DNA from: JBCAXA01 sp038534295
Lineage (GTDB): Bacteria; Pseudomonadota; Gammaproteobacteria; Steroidobacterales; Woeseiaceae
DNA length: 64,000 nucleotides
Assembly (NCBI GenBank): GCA_038534295.1
Contig: JBCAXA010000001.1
Coordinates: forward strand, 806,001-870,000
Direction of reading: 5' to 3'
Position numbers and translations under genes: made by a program. Below the pieces are notes generated by a model. The model was not told the origin of the DNA and searched no databases. It was given only the letters and a program-made list of their open reading frames with translations. Position 1 is the first letter of the stretch. Every line of letters starts with the position of its first letter. Below, piece by piece: positions 35,274-43,657 of the stretch.

Positions 35274-35543
35274 GTGGCAAAGAAAAAACCGAAGACCGGC
35301 AAAAAGAACAAACCTCTCGGAAAACTGACCGAAGAAGCGCTAAAGCAGTATTTCAATACCCTGAACGGACACAACCCGAACGGACTGTATGAGATCGTGC
35401 TGTGCGAGGTTGAAAAACCGCTGTTTCGCAGCGTGATGCAATACACCGGGGGTAACCAAAGCCGAGCGGCCGAAGTGCTCGGTATCAACCGCGGCACCCT
35501 GCGCAAGAAGCTGCAGCAGTACTCGCTCTTAGAACAACGCTGA
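35274..35543 (+). CDS. fis: DNA-binding protein Fis
   Basis: 89 residues. Nucleoid protein that bends DNA and regulates rRNA and many other promoters. The C-terminal helix-turn-helix QSRAAEVLGINRGTLRKKL is intact; the N-terminal arm is Lys-rich (KKKPKTGKKNK). GTG start at 35274. Follows dusB after 33 bases and precedes purH after ten. Confidence 0.96.
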   Translation: MAKKKPKTGKKNKPLGKLTEEALKQYFNTLNGHNPNGLYEIVLCEVEKPLFRSVMQYTGGNQSRAAEVLGINRGTLRKKLQQYSLLEQR

Positions 35544-35553
35544 CCCGACGGCC

Positions 35554-37104
35554 ATGAACGTCGCACGACGCGCACTGGTCAGCGTCTCCAACAAAGACGG
35601 ACTCGTCGATCTTGGTCGAGCGCTTATCGCCGCGGGTTTCGAGATCATCTCCACCGGTGGCAGTGCGCGTGCACTGGCCAACGCGGGACTCGACGTCGCG
35701 GACGTTTCCGGCGTAACCGATTTCCCGGAAATTATGGACGGGCGCGTCAAGACGCTGCATCCGGCCATCCACGGCGGCATTCTCGGTCGTCGCGGCGTCG
35801 ATGAGGCCGTCATGAACGAGCACGCCATCGCGCCCATCGATCTCGTCGTCGTTAATCTGTACCCGTTTGAGCAGACGATCGCGCGGTCGGACGCCAGCTA
35901 TGTCGAGGCGATTGAGAATATCGACATCGGCGGGCCAGCGATGATTCGCGCGGCCGCCAAAAACCATGCGTCGGTCACGGTGGTCGTCGATCCCGACGAT
36001 TACGAACGGGTCGTTGCCGCTTACACGAACGGCGCACCGAGCGAGGCGTTACGCGCCGAGCTTGCGGCCAAGGCCTTTCGCCACACGGCGTTCTACGACA
36101 CGGTGATCAGCCAATACCTGTTCGAGCATCAGGGCGGCGCTCCCGACGGCACGCCGCTCGCGGTAACGGCGCGGGAAGCCAGCGCGCTGCGTTACGGCGA
36201 AAATCCGCACCAGTCGGCGAAGCTGTTTCGCGACCCTGGCGTGCAGAGCGGCACTCTTGCCGGCGCCAAACTGCTGCAAGGCAAACCGCTGTCGTACAAC
36301 AATCTCGCCGACGCCGACGCGGCCCTCGAGTGCGTGCGGCAATTCGATACGCCCGCATGCGTCATCGTCAAACACGCCAATCCATGCGGCGTTGCAACAG
36401 CGATGTCGGCGTTGGCGGCCTACGAGCTTGCCTATCGCACCGATCCGACGTCCGCATTCGGCGGCATCATCGCGTTTAATTGCGAACTCGACGACGAAAC
36501 CGCGCGAGCGATTGTCGATCGCCAGTTCGTGGAGGTGTTGATTGCTCCTGCGGTCAACAACGGTGCGCGCCACACGCTGGAGCGCAAAACCAATCTTCGG
36601 GTATTCGAAGTTGGCGCGCTCGACGAGCGCCGCGACCAACCGTTCGAGCTGAAAAAAGTCTCCGGCGGCATTCTCGTGCAGGATCGCGACGACGGCGTCA
36701 TCGACGAGGAGGACCTGCGCGTTGTCACCGAGCGAAGACCGGACGCCGATGAATTGTGCGATCTGCTGTTCGCTTGGAAGGTCGTCAAGTACGTGAAGTC
36801 GAACGCGATCGTCTTTTGCCGCGATAATGCAACGCTCGGCATCGGCGCCGGACAGATGAGCCGCGTCTATTCGACGCGTATCGCCGCGATCAAAGCGGCC
36901 GATGAGTCGTTAGACCTTGCCGGATCGGTGCTTGCCTCAGACGCGTTCTTCCCGTTCCGTGACGGTATCGACGCGGCGGCCGAACACAGCATTCGCGCGG
37001 TAATCCAGCCGGGCGGCTCAAAGCGCGACGACGAAGTTATTGCGGCGGCCAATGAACACGGACTCGCCATGGTGCTCACCGGTATGCGGCATTTCCGTCA
37101 CTAA
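35554..37104 (+). CDS. purH: Bifunctional AICAR transformylase / IMP cyclohydrolase PurH
   Basis: 516 residues. Last two steps of purine synthesis to IMP. The N-terminal MGS-like cyclohydrolase domain (about 1-195) has STGGSARAL and GRVKTLHP; the transformylase domain has the catalytic KHANPCG (Lys273 onward). Start 10 bases after fis; purD begins at the base after its stop. Confidence 0.98.
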   Translation: MNVARRALVSVSNKDGLVDLGRALIAAGFEIISTGGSARALANAGLDVADVSGVTDFPEIMDGRVKTLHPAIHGGILGRRGVDEAVMNEHAIAPIDLVVVNLYPFEQTIARSDASYVEAIENIDIGGPAMIRAAAKNHASVTVVVDPDDYERVVAAYTNGAPSEALRAELAAKAFRHTAFYDTVISQYLFEHQGGAPDGTPLAVTAREASALRYGENPHQSAKLFRDPGVQSGTLAGAKLLQGKPLSYNNLADADAALECVRQFDTPACVIVKHANPCGVATAMSALAAYELAYRTDPTSAFGGIIAFNCELDDETARAIVDRQFVEVLIAPAVNNGARHTLERKTNLRVFEVGALDERRDQPFELKKVSGGILVQDRDDGVIDEEDLRVVTERRPDADELCDLLFAWKVVKYVKSNAIVFCRDNATLGIGAGQMSRVYSTRIAAIKAADESLDLAGSVLASDAFFPFRDGIDAAAEHSIRAVIQPGGSKRDDEVIAAANEHGLAMVLTGMRHFRH

Positions 37105-38388
37105 ATGAATATCCTCGTTGTCGGCAGCGGTGGTCGGGAGCATGCGCTGGCGTGGCAGCTCGCCCAGCACGGCGCCGACCGACAAATCTATGTTGCCCCA
37201 GGCAATGCTGGCACTGAGCTCGAGCCGGGCGTCGCCAACGTTGCGATTGGCGCCGATGACATCGACGGATTGATTGAGTTTGCGACCCGCGAAGCGATCG
37301 ATCTCACCGTCGTCGGCCCTGAGCAGCCGCTGGTCGACGGCATCGCCGATCGGTTCGCGGCGGCTGGCCTGCGCTGTTTTGGGCCGAGCGCGGCCGCCGC
37401 GCGTCTCGAAGGCTCAAAAGCCTTTGCCAAAGCCTTTTTCGACCGACATGCCATCCCGACCGCTGCGTGGCGGAGCTTTACCGAGATCGAACCGGCGCTT
37501 CGGTGGATTGACGAGCGCGGTGCGCCGATCGTGGTCAAAGCCGATGGGCTCGCGGCGGGCAAAGGCGTCATCGTTGCCGCCACCGTCGCCGAAGCGCATC
37601 AGGCGGTGCGCGACATGCTCGGCGACGCGCGCTTCGGCGACGCCGGCGCCAACGTGGTCATCGAGGACTTTTTGGAGGGTGAAGAAGCGAGCTTCATCGT
37701 CATGACCGACGGCGAGCACGTGCTGCCGTTAGCAAGCTCGCAGGATCATAAGGCGCGCGACGACGGCGATCTGGGCCCGAACACCGGCGGCATGGGCGCT
37801 ATTTCGCCAACGCCGTTGATCGACGCCGAGCGCCAGCAGCGAATTCTCGACGCCGTCATTGCACCGACCCTCGCTGGTCTGCGCACCGACGGTATTCGCT
37901 ACTGCGGCTTTCTGTACGCCGGTTTGATGATCGCCCCGGACGGTACGCCGAAGGTGCTCGAATTCAATTGCCGCCTCGGCGACCCGGAGACGCAGCCGAT
38001 ACTGGCCCGACTCGCCAGCGATTTGGCCGAACCGATGAACGCCGCCATCGACGGACGACTCGGCGACGTCAAACCGCGCTGGCGCGACGAATCGGCGGTG
38101 GGTGTCGTATTGGCTACCCGCGGTTACCCGGGCTCGTATCCGCGCGGCGATGCCATCGGCGGACTCGATACGCTAACGGCTAACAACATCAAAGTGTTCC
38201 ATGCCGGTACCGAGCTCGATGGCAAGACGGTTCGCGCCAACGGGGGTCGAGTGCTGTGCGTGGTGGCGCGCGATGCATCCCTACGGGCAGCGCGCGACCA
38301 GGCCTATCGTGCCGTGCAGGCCATCGACTGGCCCGGCGCACATTACCGCACCGACATCGGCCACCGTGCACTCGACGGTCATGCTTGA
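37105..38388 (+). CDS. purD: Phosphoribosylamine-glycine ligase PurD
   Basis: 427 residues, ATP-grasp enzyme of purine synthesis. VVGSGGREHALAW at the N-terminus and ARDDGDLGPNTGGMGA are diagnostic. Its ATG is directly adjacent to the purH TAA, and its last eight bases overlap moeA, so purHD-moeA may be one transcript. Confidence 0.98.
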   Translation: MNILVVGSGGREHALAWQLAQHGADRQIYVAPGNAGTELEPGVANVAIGADDIDGLIEFATREAIDLTVVGPEQPLVDGIADRFAAAGLRCFGPSAAAARLEGSKAFAKAFFDRHAIPTAAWRSFTEIEPALRWIDERGAPIVVKADGLAAGKGVIVAATVAEAHQAVRDMLGDARFGDAGANVVIEDFLEGEEASFIVMTDGEHVLPLASSQDHKARDDGDLGPNTGGMGAISPTPLIDAERQQRILDAVIAPTLAGLRTDGIRYCGFLYAGLMIAPDGTPKVLEFNCRLGDPETQPILARLASDLAEPMNAAIDGRLGDVKPRWRDESAVGVVLATRGYPGSYPRGDAIGGLDTLTANNIKVFHAGTELDGKTVRANGGRVLCVVARDASLRAARDQAYRAVQAIDWPGAHYRTDIGHRALDGHA

Positions 38389-39586
38389 GGTCTCGCAAGC
38401 GGTACAGCACGTCGAAGCAGCAGCAAAGTTGCTGCCGCCCACGACGGTGCCGCTCGCCGAGAGCGTCGGGCGCATTCTTCGCGAGGTGATTGTCGCCGAG
38501 CGCGATCAACCGCCGTTTGATCGCGTCATGATGGACGGGATCGCCATTCGGCATAGCGCGCACAGCCGCGATGTGTATCGACGCACGGCCACGGTCTATG
38601 CAGGCGACGCGCCGGTCGCGAACCTCGTCGACGCCGACGAGTGCATCGAAGTCATGACCGGCGCTGTGCTGCCAGCAGGCGCCGACAGTGTCGTTCCGGT
38701 CGAGCAACTGAGCGCCGATGGCGACTCCATCAGCATCGATTCAGCCGCCAAGATCGCTCAGGGCCAATACATTCATCGTCGCGGCAGCGACCACACGCTT
38801 GGCACAACGCTGCTAAAGCCAGGTCAACTGATCGGCACAGCCGAGGTCGCGGTGCTGGCCTCGGCCGGCAGCGCGAGCGTTGCGGTTACACGCGAGCTCA
38901 AGCTCGCGGTCGTCGCGACCGGCGATGAATTGGTACCGCCCGGTGAGGCAATCGCGGCACACCAGGTGCGTTTGTCAAACGGGCCGGCGCTGGCGAGCGC
39001 CGCCGCCGGGATTGGCGGCTGCCACGCGACACTGGAACATTGTCCTGACGCCCGCGATACGCTGCGGGACAAGCTCAGCAGACTGCTGGCTGATAACGAC
39101 ATCGTCGTGCTGTCTGGCGGTGTTTCGCGCGGCAAAGCGGACTACGTACCGGAGATTCTCGATGAGCTCGGTGTTGCTAAGCAGTTCCATCGTGTCGCTC
39201 AGCGCCCCGGCAAACCGCTGTGGTTTGGCCACACCGACTCGTGTGCCGTATTTGGTTTGCCCGGCAATCCGGTATCGACCCTGGTGACGTTCCACCGCTA
39301 CGTCGTGCCGTATATCGACCTGTCGCTGGGACGAGCGGCTCGCCCGGCTTATCGTGCTCAGCTCGCGACAGCAACCCAACGGCTCAGCCGATTGACACGT
39401 TTTGCGCCCGTCCACGTCACCGATAACGGTGGACTGCGGGTCGCCACACCACTGGGCATCAATACGTCGGGGGATTTCACGGCGCTCGCCGCAACGGCCG
39501 GTTTCGTCGAGATCGCGCCGGGTGACGGCGATCTCGATGCGGGCTTGGCGCTGCCTTTTTTCCCCTGGCGCCGCGGATCGGGTTAG
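38381..39586 (+). CDS. moeA: Molybdopterin molybdotransferase MoeA
   Basis: 401 residues from ATG 38381. Inserts molybdate into adenylated molybdopterin. MTGAVLPAGADSVVPVEQL, the GDEL-type loop VVATGDELVPPGE and LSGGVSRGKADYVPE are family signatures. The cofactor is needed by MsrP, also in this window. The start overlaps purD by eight bases; length fits the family (about 400). Confidence 0.95.
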   Translation: MLEVSQAVQHVEAAAKLLPPTTVPLAESVGRILREVIVAERDQPPFDRVMMDGIAIRHSAHSRDVYRRTATVYAGDAPVANLVDADECIEVMTGAVLPAGADSVVPVEQLSADGDSISIDSAAKIAQGQYIHRRGSDHTLGTTLLKPGQLIGTAEVAVLASAGSASVAVTRELKLAVVATGDELVPPGEAIAAHQVRLSNGPALASAAAGIGGCHATLEHCPDARDTLRDKLSRLLADNDIVVLSGGVSRGKADYVPEILDELGVAKQFHRVAQRPGKPLWFGHTDSCAVFGLPGNPVSTLVTFHRYVVPYIDLSLGRAARPAYRAQLATATQRLSRLTRFAPVHVTDNGGLRVATPLGINTSGDFTALAATAGFVEIAPGDGDLDAGLALPFFPWRRGSG

Positions 39587-39599
39587 GGAGTCAGGGTAC

Positions 39600-40661
39600 G
39601 TGCAACGCCCGAAGCTCAGCTTAGAAGAAATTCTGCCGCTGATGCTGTCGGTAGCGGGCGCCATGGCCGTTGCGCCGTTTGCGGTCATTCGACTGCTGGA
39701 TCAGGACTGGCTGCTCGGCATCATCGACGTCGTCATTGTCTTCGCGATGCTCGCGATTGCGTGGCTGGTCTACCGGTATCGCGCCGTGCGAACAGCCAGC
39801 GTGGCGATGGCGACGCTTTGCCTGATTGGACTGGTCGCAACCCTCTACACGAAGGGCCCGACACAGACCCTCTGGGCCTACCCCGCGCTCATGGCGGTGT
39901 TCTATCTGCTGAAGCCGCGCGAGGCAATTGTCGTCGCGTTAGGAACGATCGCGATACTGACACCGGTGCTGATCGAAGGGCGTACCGCCACCGAACTCGC
40001 AACGCTGTTTATTACGCTGTGGGTAACGCTGGCGTTCTCGTTCGCATTCGCAGTGCTGACCGCCGGCCAGCGGCGCCAGTTGCGCTCACTCGCGCACGTC
40101 GACCCGTTGACCGGCGCCGGCAACCGTCGCGCGCTGGCTGAATCGATGCCGAGCATCATCAGCGAGACGCGCGATCGACTGCAGCCAACATCGCTGCTGA
40201 TGCTCGATCTCGATCACTTCAAACAGATCAACGACCGCTTTGGTCACTCCATCGGCGATCAGGTGTTGGTTGAGGTGGCCGACTGTTTGCGCGAACACAT
40301 CCGGCCGAACGATCAGCTGTTTCGGATCGGCGGCGAGGAATTTGTCGTCGTTGCACTCAATGCCGACATTGAGCGCGGCTGTCGGCTCGGGGAATCACTG
40401 CGACATCGCATCTCGCAACTGGTCAGCTTGCCGATGCCGGGCATCACGGTATCGCTGGGCGTTGCCGAACTCGTCGTCAATGAATCAGCCGATGATTGGT
40501 TTCGGCGCGCCGATGCTGCGCTCTACGACGCGAAGCGCAGCGGCCGTAACCGCGTATGCGCCGCATTTGAGAACCAAGGCGTGCCGGACGTCCGCCGGGA
40601 TTCGGCCAATGACGCCGCCGAATCGCCGACCGGTTCACAGCGCTCGCCGGTCGGCCGTTGA
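39600..40661 (+). CDS. Membrane diguanylate cyclase (GGDEF)
   Basis: 353 residues from GTG 39600, with GGGAG upstream. About six N-terminal helices (residues 12-165) precede a GGDEF domain with the active GGEEF (244-248) and a conserved inhibitory site RPND (235-238), so c-di-GMP synthesis with product feedback is expected. The sensory signal of the membrane part is unknown. Starts 13 bases after moeA; convergent with the citrate-synthase-like gene. Confidence 0.92.
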   Translation: MQRPKLSLEEILPLMLSVAGAMAVAPFAVIRLLDQDWLLGIIDVVIVFAMLAIAWLVYRYRAVRTASVAMATLCLIGLVATLYTKGPTQTLWAYPALMAVFYLLKPREAIVVALGTIAILTPVLIEGRTATELATLFITLWVTLAFSFAFAVLTAGQRRQLRSLAHVDPLTGAGNRRALAESMPSIISETRDRLQPTSLLMLDLDHFKQINDRFGHSIGDQVLVEVADCLREHIRPNDQLFRIGGEEFVVVALNADIERGCRLGESLRHRISQLVSLPMPGITVSLGVAELVVNESADDWFRRADAALYDAKRSGRNRVCAAFENQGVPDVRRDSANDAAESPTGSQRSPVGR

Positions 40662-40679
40662 CACGCCGACGTCAACGGC

Positions 40680-41816
40680 TCAGACATCGACGAAGCGGGC
40701 CCGCGGTCGAATCAGGCGCCCGGTTTCTACTTGCTCGATCGCGTGGGCGAGCCAACCGGCCATCCGGCCCACAGCGAACAATACGAACGCAGCGTCGGTC
40801 GGCAGCTTATTGACGAGTGATACTGCCGTCAGCGCGGTGTCGACACTCGCCCGCGCACCGAGGATGCGCTCAGTTTCCCGCACCGCACGAACGACCGCAT
40901 GACGGGCCGGCACGCGCGCCAGCATGTAGGCTGCGCGCACGTCACCGTCCGGGTAAAGCGGGTGACCAAAGCCCGTTAGGCGTCCAGCTTCGTCTGCATG
41001 GCTCGCTATCGCCGCTGCGACACCGTCGGTCAGCGCATCGTTCAAAAACCGCAGCGTTCGAGACGTTGCCTCGCCGTGCAGCGGACCGTCCAACGCGGCG
41101 AAGCCCGCCAGGGCAGCCGCCGCAAGCGGGGCCCCGGTCGATGCCGCGACGCGCACGGCAAACGTCGATGCATTCAACTCGTGATCGCTCATGAGCACCA
41201 GCGCGCGTCGAATCAGATCGGTGCCGGCGGCATTTTGTGCCCACGACCTCGCCAAGCGCTCGTGAATTGGCCCGCGACGACGCCGACCGAGCATGGCCGT
41301 GGCGAAGGCATCCAGTATCGTCAGCGCCTCGCCTGCCAATGCGTCCCGCGTACGACCGGCGCTGGGTGCCGCCCGCGGCGCTAACGCCGCGAGGACCTGA
41401 TAGCCACGGGTCTTGGGATCGGCCCCGTCAGTGCGAACATCGCGGGTCGGCACCAGCAATGGCAGTTCGACACGCCAATGGTGCGCCGCTGCCGCTTCCA
41501 ACGACAGCCGCCCGGCAAGCTTTGTGGCCAAGGTACCGCCGAAATACAAATCACCGTCGCGAACGGTGGCAATCGAGCTTTCGAGTACCGGCTCACCCCA
41601 GTCGATCGCGCCCCGCGCCACCGCGGCACGTGCACGCGGCTTGCGTCGCTGCGCGAGCAAGGCCTCGACGTCGTGGCGTGAGTATTGGCTACGCCGCGGA
41701 TCCTCGGCATCGCATTGCGTGCGCAAGCGACCGCGGCTGACATAGGCGTACAGCGTTTGTCGCTTGATGCCGAGCGCGCTACATGCTGCAGCAGCCGTCA
41801 ACCAAGCATCGTCCAT
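40680..41816 (-). CDS. HTH-citrate synthase fusion protein (putative metabolite-sensing regulator)
   Basis: 378 residues. The N-terminal 60 residues are a MerR/excisionase-type DNA-binding helix-turn-helix (ACSALGIKRQTLYAYVSRG). The rest is a citrate-synthase fold in which the catalytic triad positions are retained: His247 (GPLH), His285 (GFGH) and Asp326 (SVD), as is DHELNAST (211-218), although GPLHGE and GFGHPL differ from the usual GPLHGG and GFGHR. Divergent from a CoA transferase gene with 78 bases between. It may sense or make a citrate-like CoA-derived product and control that gene; inference. Confidence 0.8.
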   Translation of the reverse strand: MDDAWLTAAAACSALGIKRQTLYAYVSRGRLRTQCDAEDPRRSQYSRHDVEALLAQRRKPRARAAVARGAIDWGEPVLESSIATVRDGDLYFGGTLATKLAGRLSLEAAAAHHWRVELPLLVPTRDVRTDGADPKTRGYQVLAALAPRAAPSAGRTRDALAGEALTILDAFATAMLGRRRRGPIHERLARSWAQNAAGTDLIRRALVLMSDHELNASTFAVRVAASTGAPLAAAALAGFAALDGPLHGEATSRTLRFLNDALTDGVAAAIASHADEAGRLTGFGHPLYPDGDVRAAYMLARVPARHAVVRAVRETERILGARASVDTALTAVSLVNKLPTDAAFVLFAVGRMAGWLAHAIEQVETGRLIRPRARFVDV

Positions 41817-41821
41817 TTATA

Positions 41822-41846
41822 TTGATTAAGTTGATCAAGATTGATT
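41822..41846. promoter_or_regulatory. TTGAT repeats in the divergent regulator/CoA-transferase gap
   Basis: Three TTGATNAAG-like repeats start at 41822, 41831 and 41841, about one helical turn apart, with a perfect TTGATCAA palindrome at 41831-41838. The AT-rich block stands out from the GC-rich surroundings and sits in the 78-base gap where both promoters must lie. It is a plausible operator for the HTH-citrate synthase protein. Confidence 0.45.
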
Positions 41847-41894
41847 CTTACAGCGTAGATCGGCGTCAATGGTCGCGCAAGCACCGGAGGCACT

Positions 41895-43241
41895 ATGACC
41901 GATCAATTGCTGGCACACATTGCCGCTGCCCTGCCGCACACGCCGGCACGCGTACCGTGTCGCATCGGCGCAAGCGGCGGTTTGCCGTCGTGGTTTGACG
42001 TCACCGGACTCGCTGCCGCGAGTATCGGCGCAGCGGGTGCGGAGATTGCTGCCTTGGCGGGCGTTACCGATGAGCTATCGGTGGACGCGCGACTCGCGTC
42101 GCTGTGGTTCGACATGACGGTCAGGCCTTGCGGCTGGACGTTGCCGTCACCGTGGGATCCCATCGCTGGCGACTATGCGACCCGCGATGGCTGGATACAG
42201 CTGCATACCAACGCGCCGCGGCATCGCGCCGCCGCGCTACGCGTTCTTGATTGCGGACCCGACCGCGCGGCGGTCGCAGCGGCGGTTTATGCGTTTGCCG
42301 CTGGTGAACTAGAAGCAGCCATCGTTGCCGAAGGCGGTTGCGCCGCCGAACTTCGCGACCTAGCGGCATGGCAGCAGCACCCGCAAGGTCGCGCCGTCGC
42401 AACGGAACCGCTGATCGCGTGGACCGTCCACGACGCCCTGACCAACGGCGACGAACCCGGCGACGACAGCCGGCCGCTGGCCGGCGTGCGGGTGCTGGAT
42501 TTGACGCGCATCCTCGCGGGACCCATCGCAACGCGGTTTCTCGCGGGCTTCGGCGCCGATGTGTTGCGGATCGACCCCCCGGACTGGGACGAGCCGACGC
42601 TCGCGCCGGAGGTGACGCTCGGCAAGCGCTGCGGCACGCTCAATCTGACCGAGAAGCACGACTTCGATACGTTGCGCTCGTTGCTGCGCCGTGCCGATGT
42701 GCTCGTACACGGTTACCGCCCGGGCGCCCTGGACGCACTAGGGCTGTCCGTTGAGGTCCGACGGAGCATCAACCCACGATTGATTGACGTATCGCTCTCG
42801 GCCTACGGGCATACCGGCCCGTGGTCGCAGCGGCGCGGATTTGACAGCCTCGTTCAGCGAAGTTGCGGGATCGCCGCGCATGGCATGGTGGCCGCTGGCG
42901 CCGAGCGCCCCGTGCCGCTGCCGGTGCAGGCGCTCGATCACGCAACGGGTTACCTGATGGCAGCTGCCGTGGTGCATGCGCTGCGGGCCAGACGCGCGGG
43001 CGGCACGGTGTCGTCAGCGCGACTGTCACTCGCGCGCACGGCACAGCTTCTCATCGACACCATCAGTGACCGTCAGCCAGATGCGTTCGATGGCGAGTCG
43101 ACGGCTGACCTGGCTGAGCGTACGGAGCCGACCCCGTGGGGCGACGCACGCCGCGTGCGGTTCCCGCTACGTGTTGGCGTGAACGAGCCACATTGGATCG
43201 AGCCACCGCGCGCACTGCACAGCGACCCCGTCGGATGGTAA
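41895..43241 (+). CDS. Family III CoA transferase (CaiB/BaiF type)
   Basis: 448 residues, in two halves typical of divergent CaiB/BaiF members: an N-terminal lobe (1-185) and the catalytic lobe with GVRVLDLTRILAGPIATRFLAGFGADVLRID and the expected aspartate region RGFDSLVQ. Transfers CoA between carboxylic acids; donor and acceptor are unknown. CGGAGG is eight bases ahead of the ATG. Divergent from the HTH-citrate synthase gene, which may regulate it. Confidence 0.82.
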   Translation: MTDQLLAHIAAALPHTPARVPCRIGASGGLPSWFDVTGLAAASIGAAGAEIAALAGVTDELSVDARLASLWFDMTVRPCGWTLPSPWDPIAGDYATRDGWIQLHTNAPRHRAAALRVLDCGPDRAAVAAAVYAFAAGELEAAIVAEGGCAAELRDLAAWQQHPQGRAVATEPLIAWTVHDALTNGDEPGDDSRPLAGVRVLDLTRILAGPIATRFLAGFGADVLRIDPPDWDEPTLAPEVTLGKRCGTLNLTEKHDFDTLRSLLRRADVLVHGYRPGALDALGLSVEVRRSINPRLIDVSLSAYGHTGPWSQRRGFDSLVQRSCGIAAHGMVAAGAERPVPLPVQALDHATGYLMAAAVVHALRARRAGGTVSSARLSLARTAQLLIDTISDRQPDAFDGESTADLAERTEPTPWGDARRVRFPLRVGVNEPHWIEPPRALHSDPVGW

Positions 43242-43252
43242 TCGGTCGGGCG

Positions 43253-43627
43253 TTAGCCCTTCGATATGCAGAAGAAGTTCAGCTTGTTGCCGTCGAGGTC
43301 GCGGAAGTAAGCCGCGTAGAAGCCGCCGCCGCGATCACCCGGCGCGCCTTCATCGACGCTGCCGAGTTCCAGCGCTTTCGCATGCAGCCGATCGACATCG
43401 TCCGGTGAGCGAACCACCAACGCCACCATCATGCCGTTGCCGACACTGGCCGCCTTGCCGTCGTGCGGCTTGGTGACGCCGACCGATGGCTTGTCCGGCG
43501 CAACGCCCCAAGCAATGAACTCGTCGGATTCCATGAAGCGTTTGGCGCCGTACTCACCGAGCAGGGCGTCGTAATACGCCGCCGCTTTCGGCAGGTCGTT
43601 TGTGCCAATCGTGACGTAGCCAATCAT
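43253..43627 (-). CDS. VOC-family (glyoxalase/bleomycin-resistance-like) protein
   Basis: 124 residues forming one vicinal-oxygen-chelate domain: IGYVTIGTNDLPKAAAYYDALLGEYG at its start (shown to 20-residue limit as IGYVTIGTNDLPKAAAYYDA) and YAAYFRDLDGNKLNFF at its end with the metal-ligand-like Asp/Asn. It resembles lactoylglutathione-lyase-like proteins of unknown substrate. Twelve bases from the end of the convergent CoA transferase gene. Confidence 0.85.
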   Translation of the reverse strand: MIGYVTIGTNDLPKAAAYYDALLGEYGAKRFMESDEFIAWGVAPDKPSVGVTKPHDGKAASVGNGMMVALVVRSPDDVDRLHAKALELGSVDEGAPGDRGGGFYAAYFRDLDGNKLNFFCISKG

Positions 43628-43657
43628 CGTTGCGCTCCCCAGAGGGCGACTAAACCG

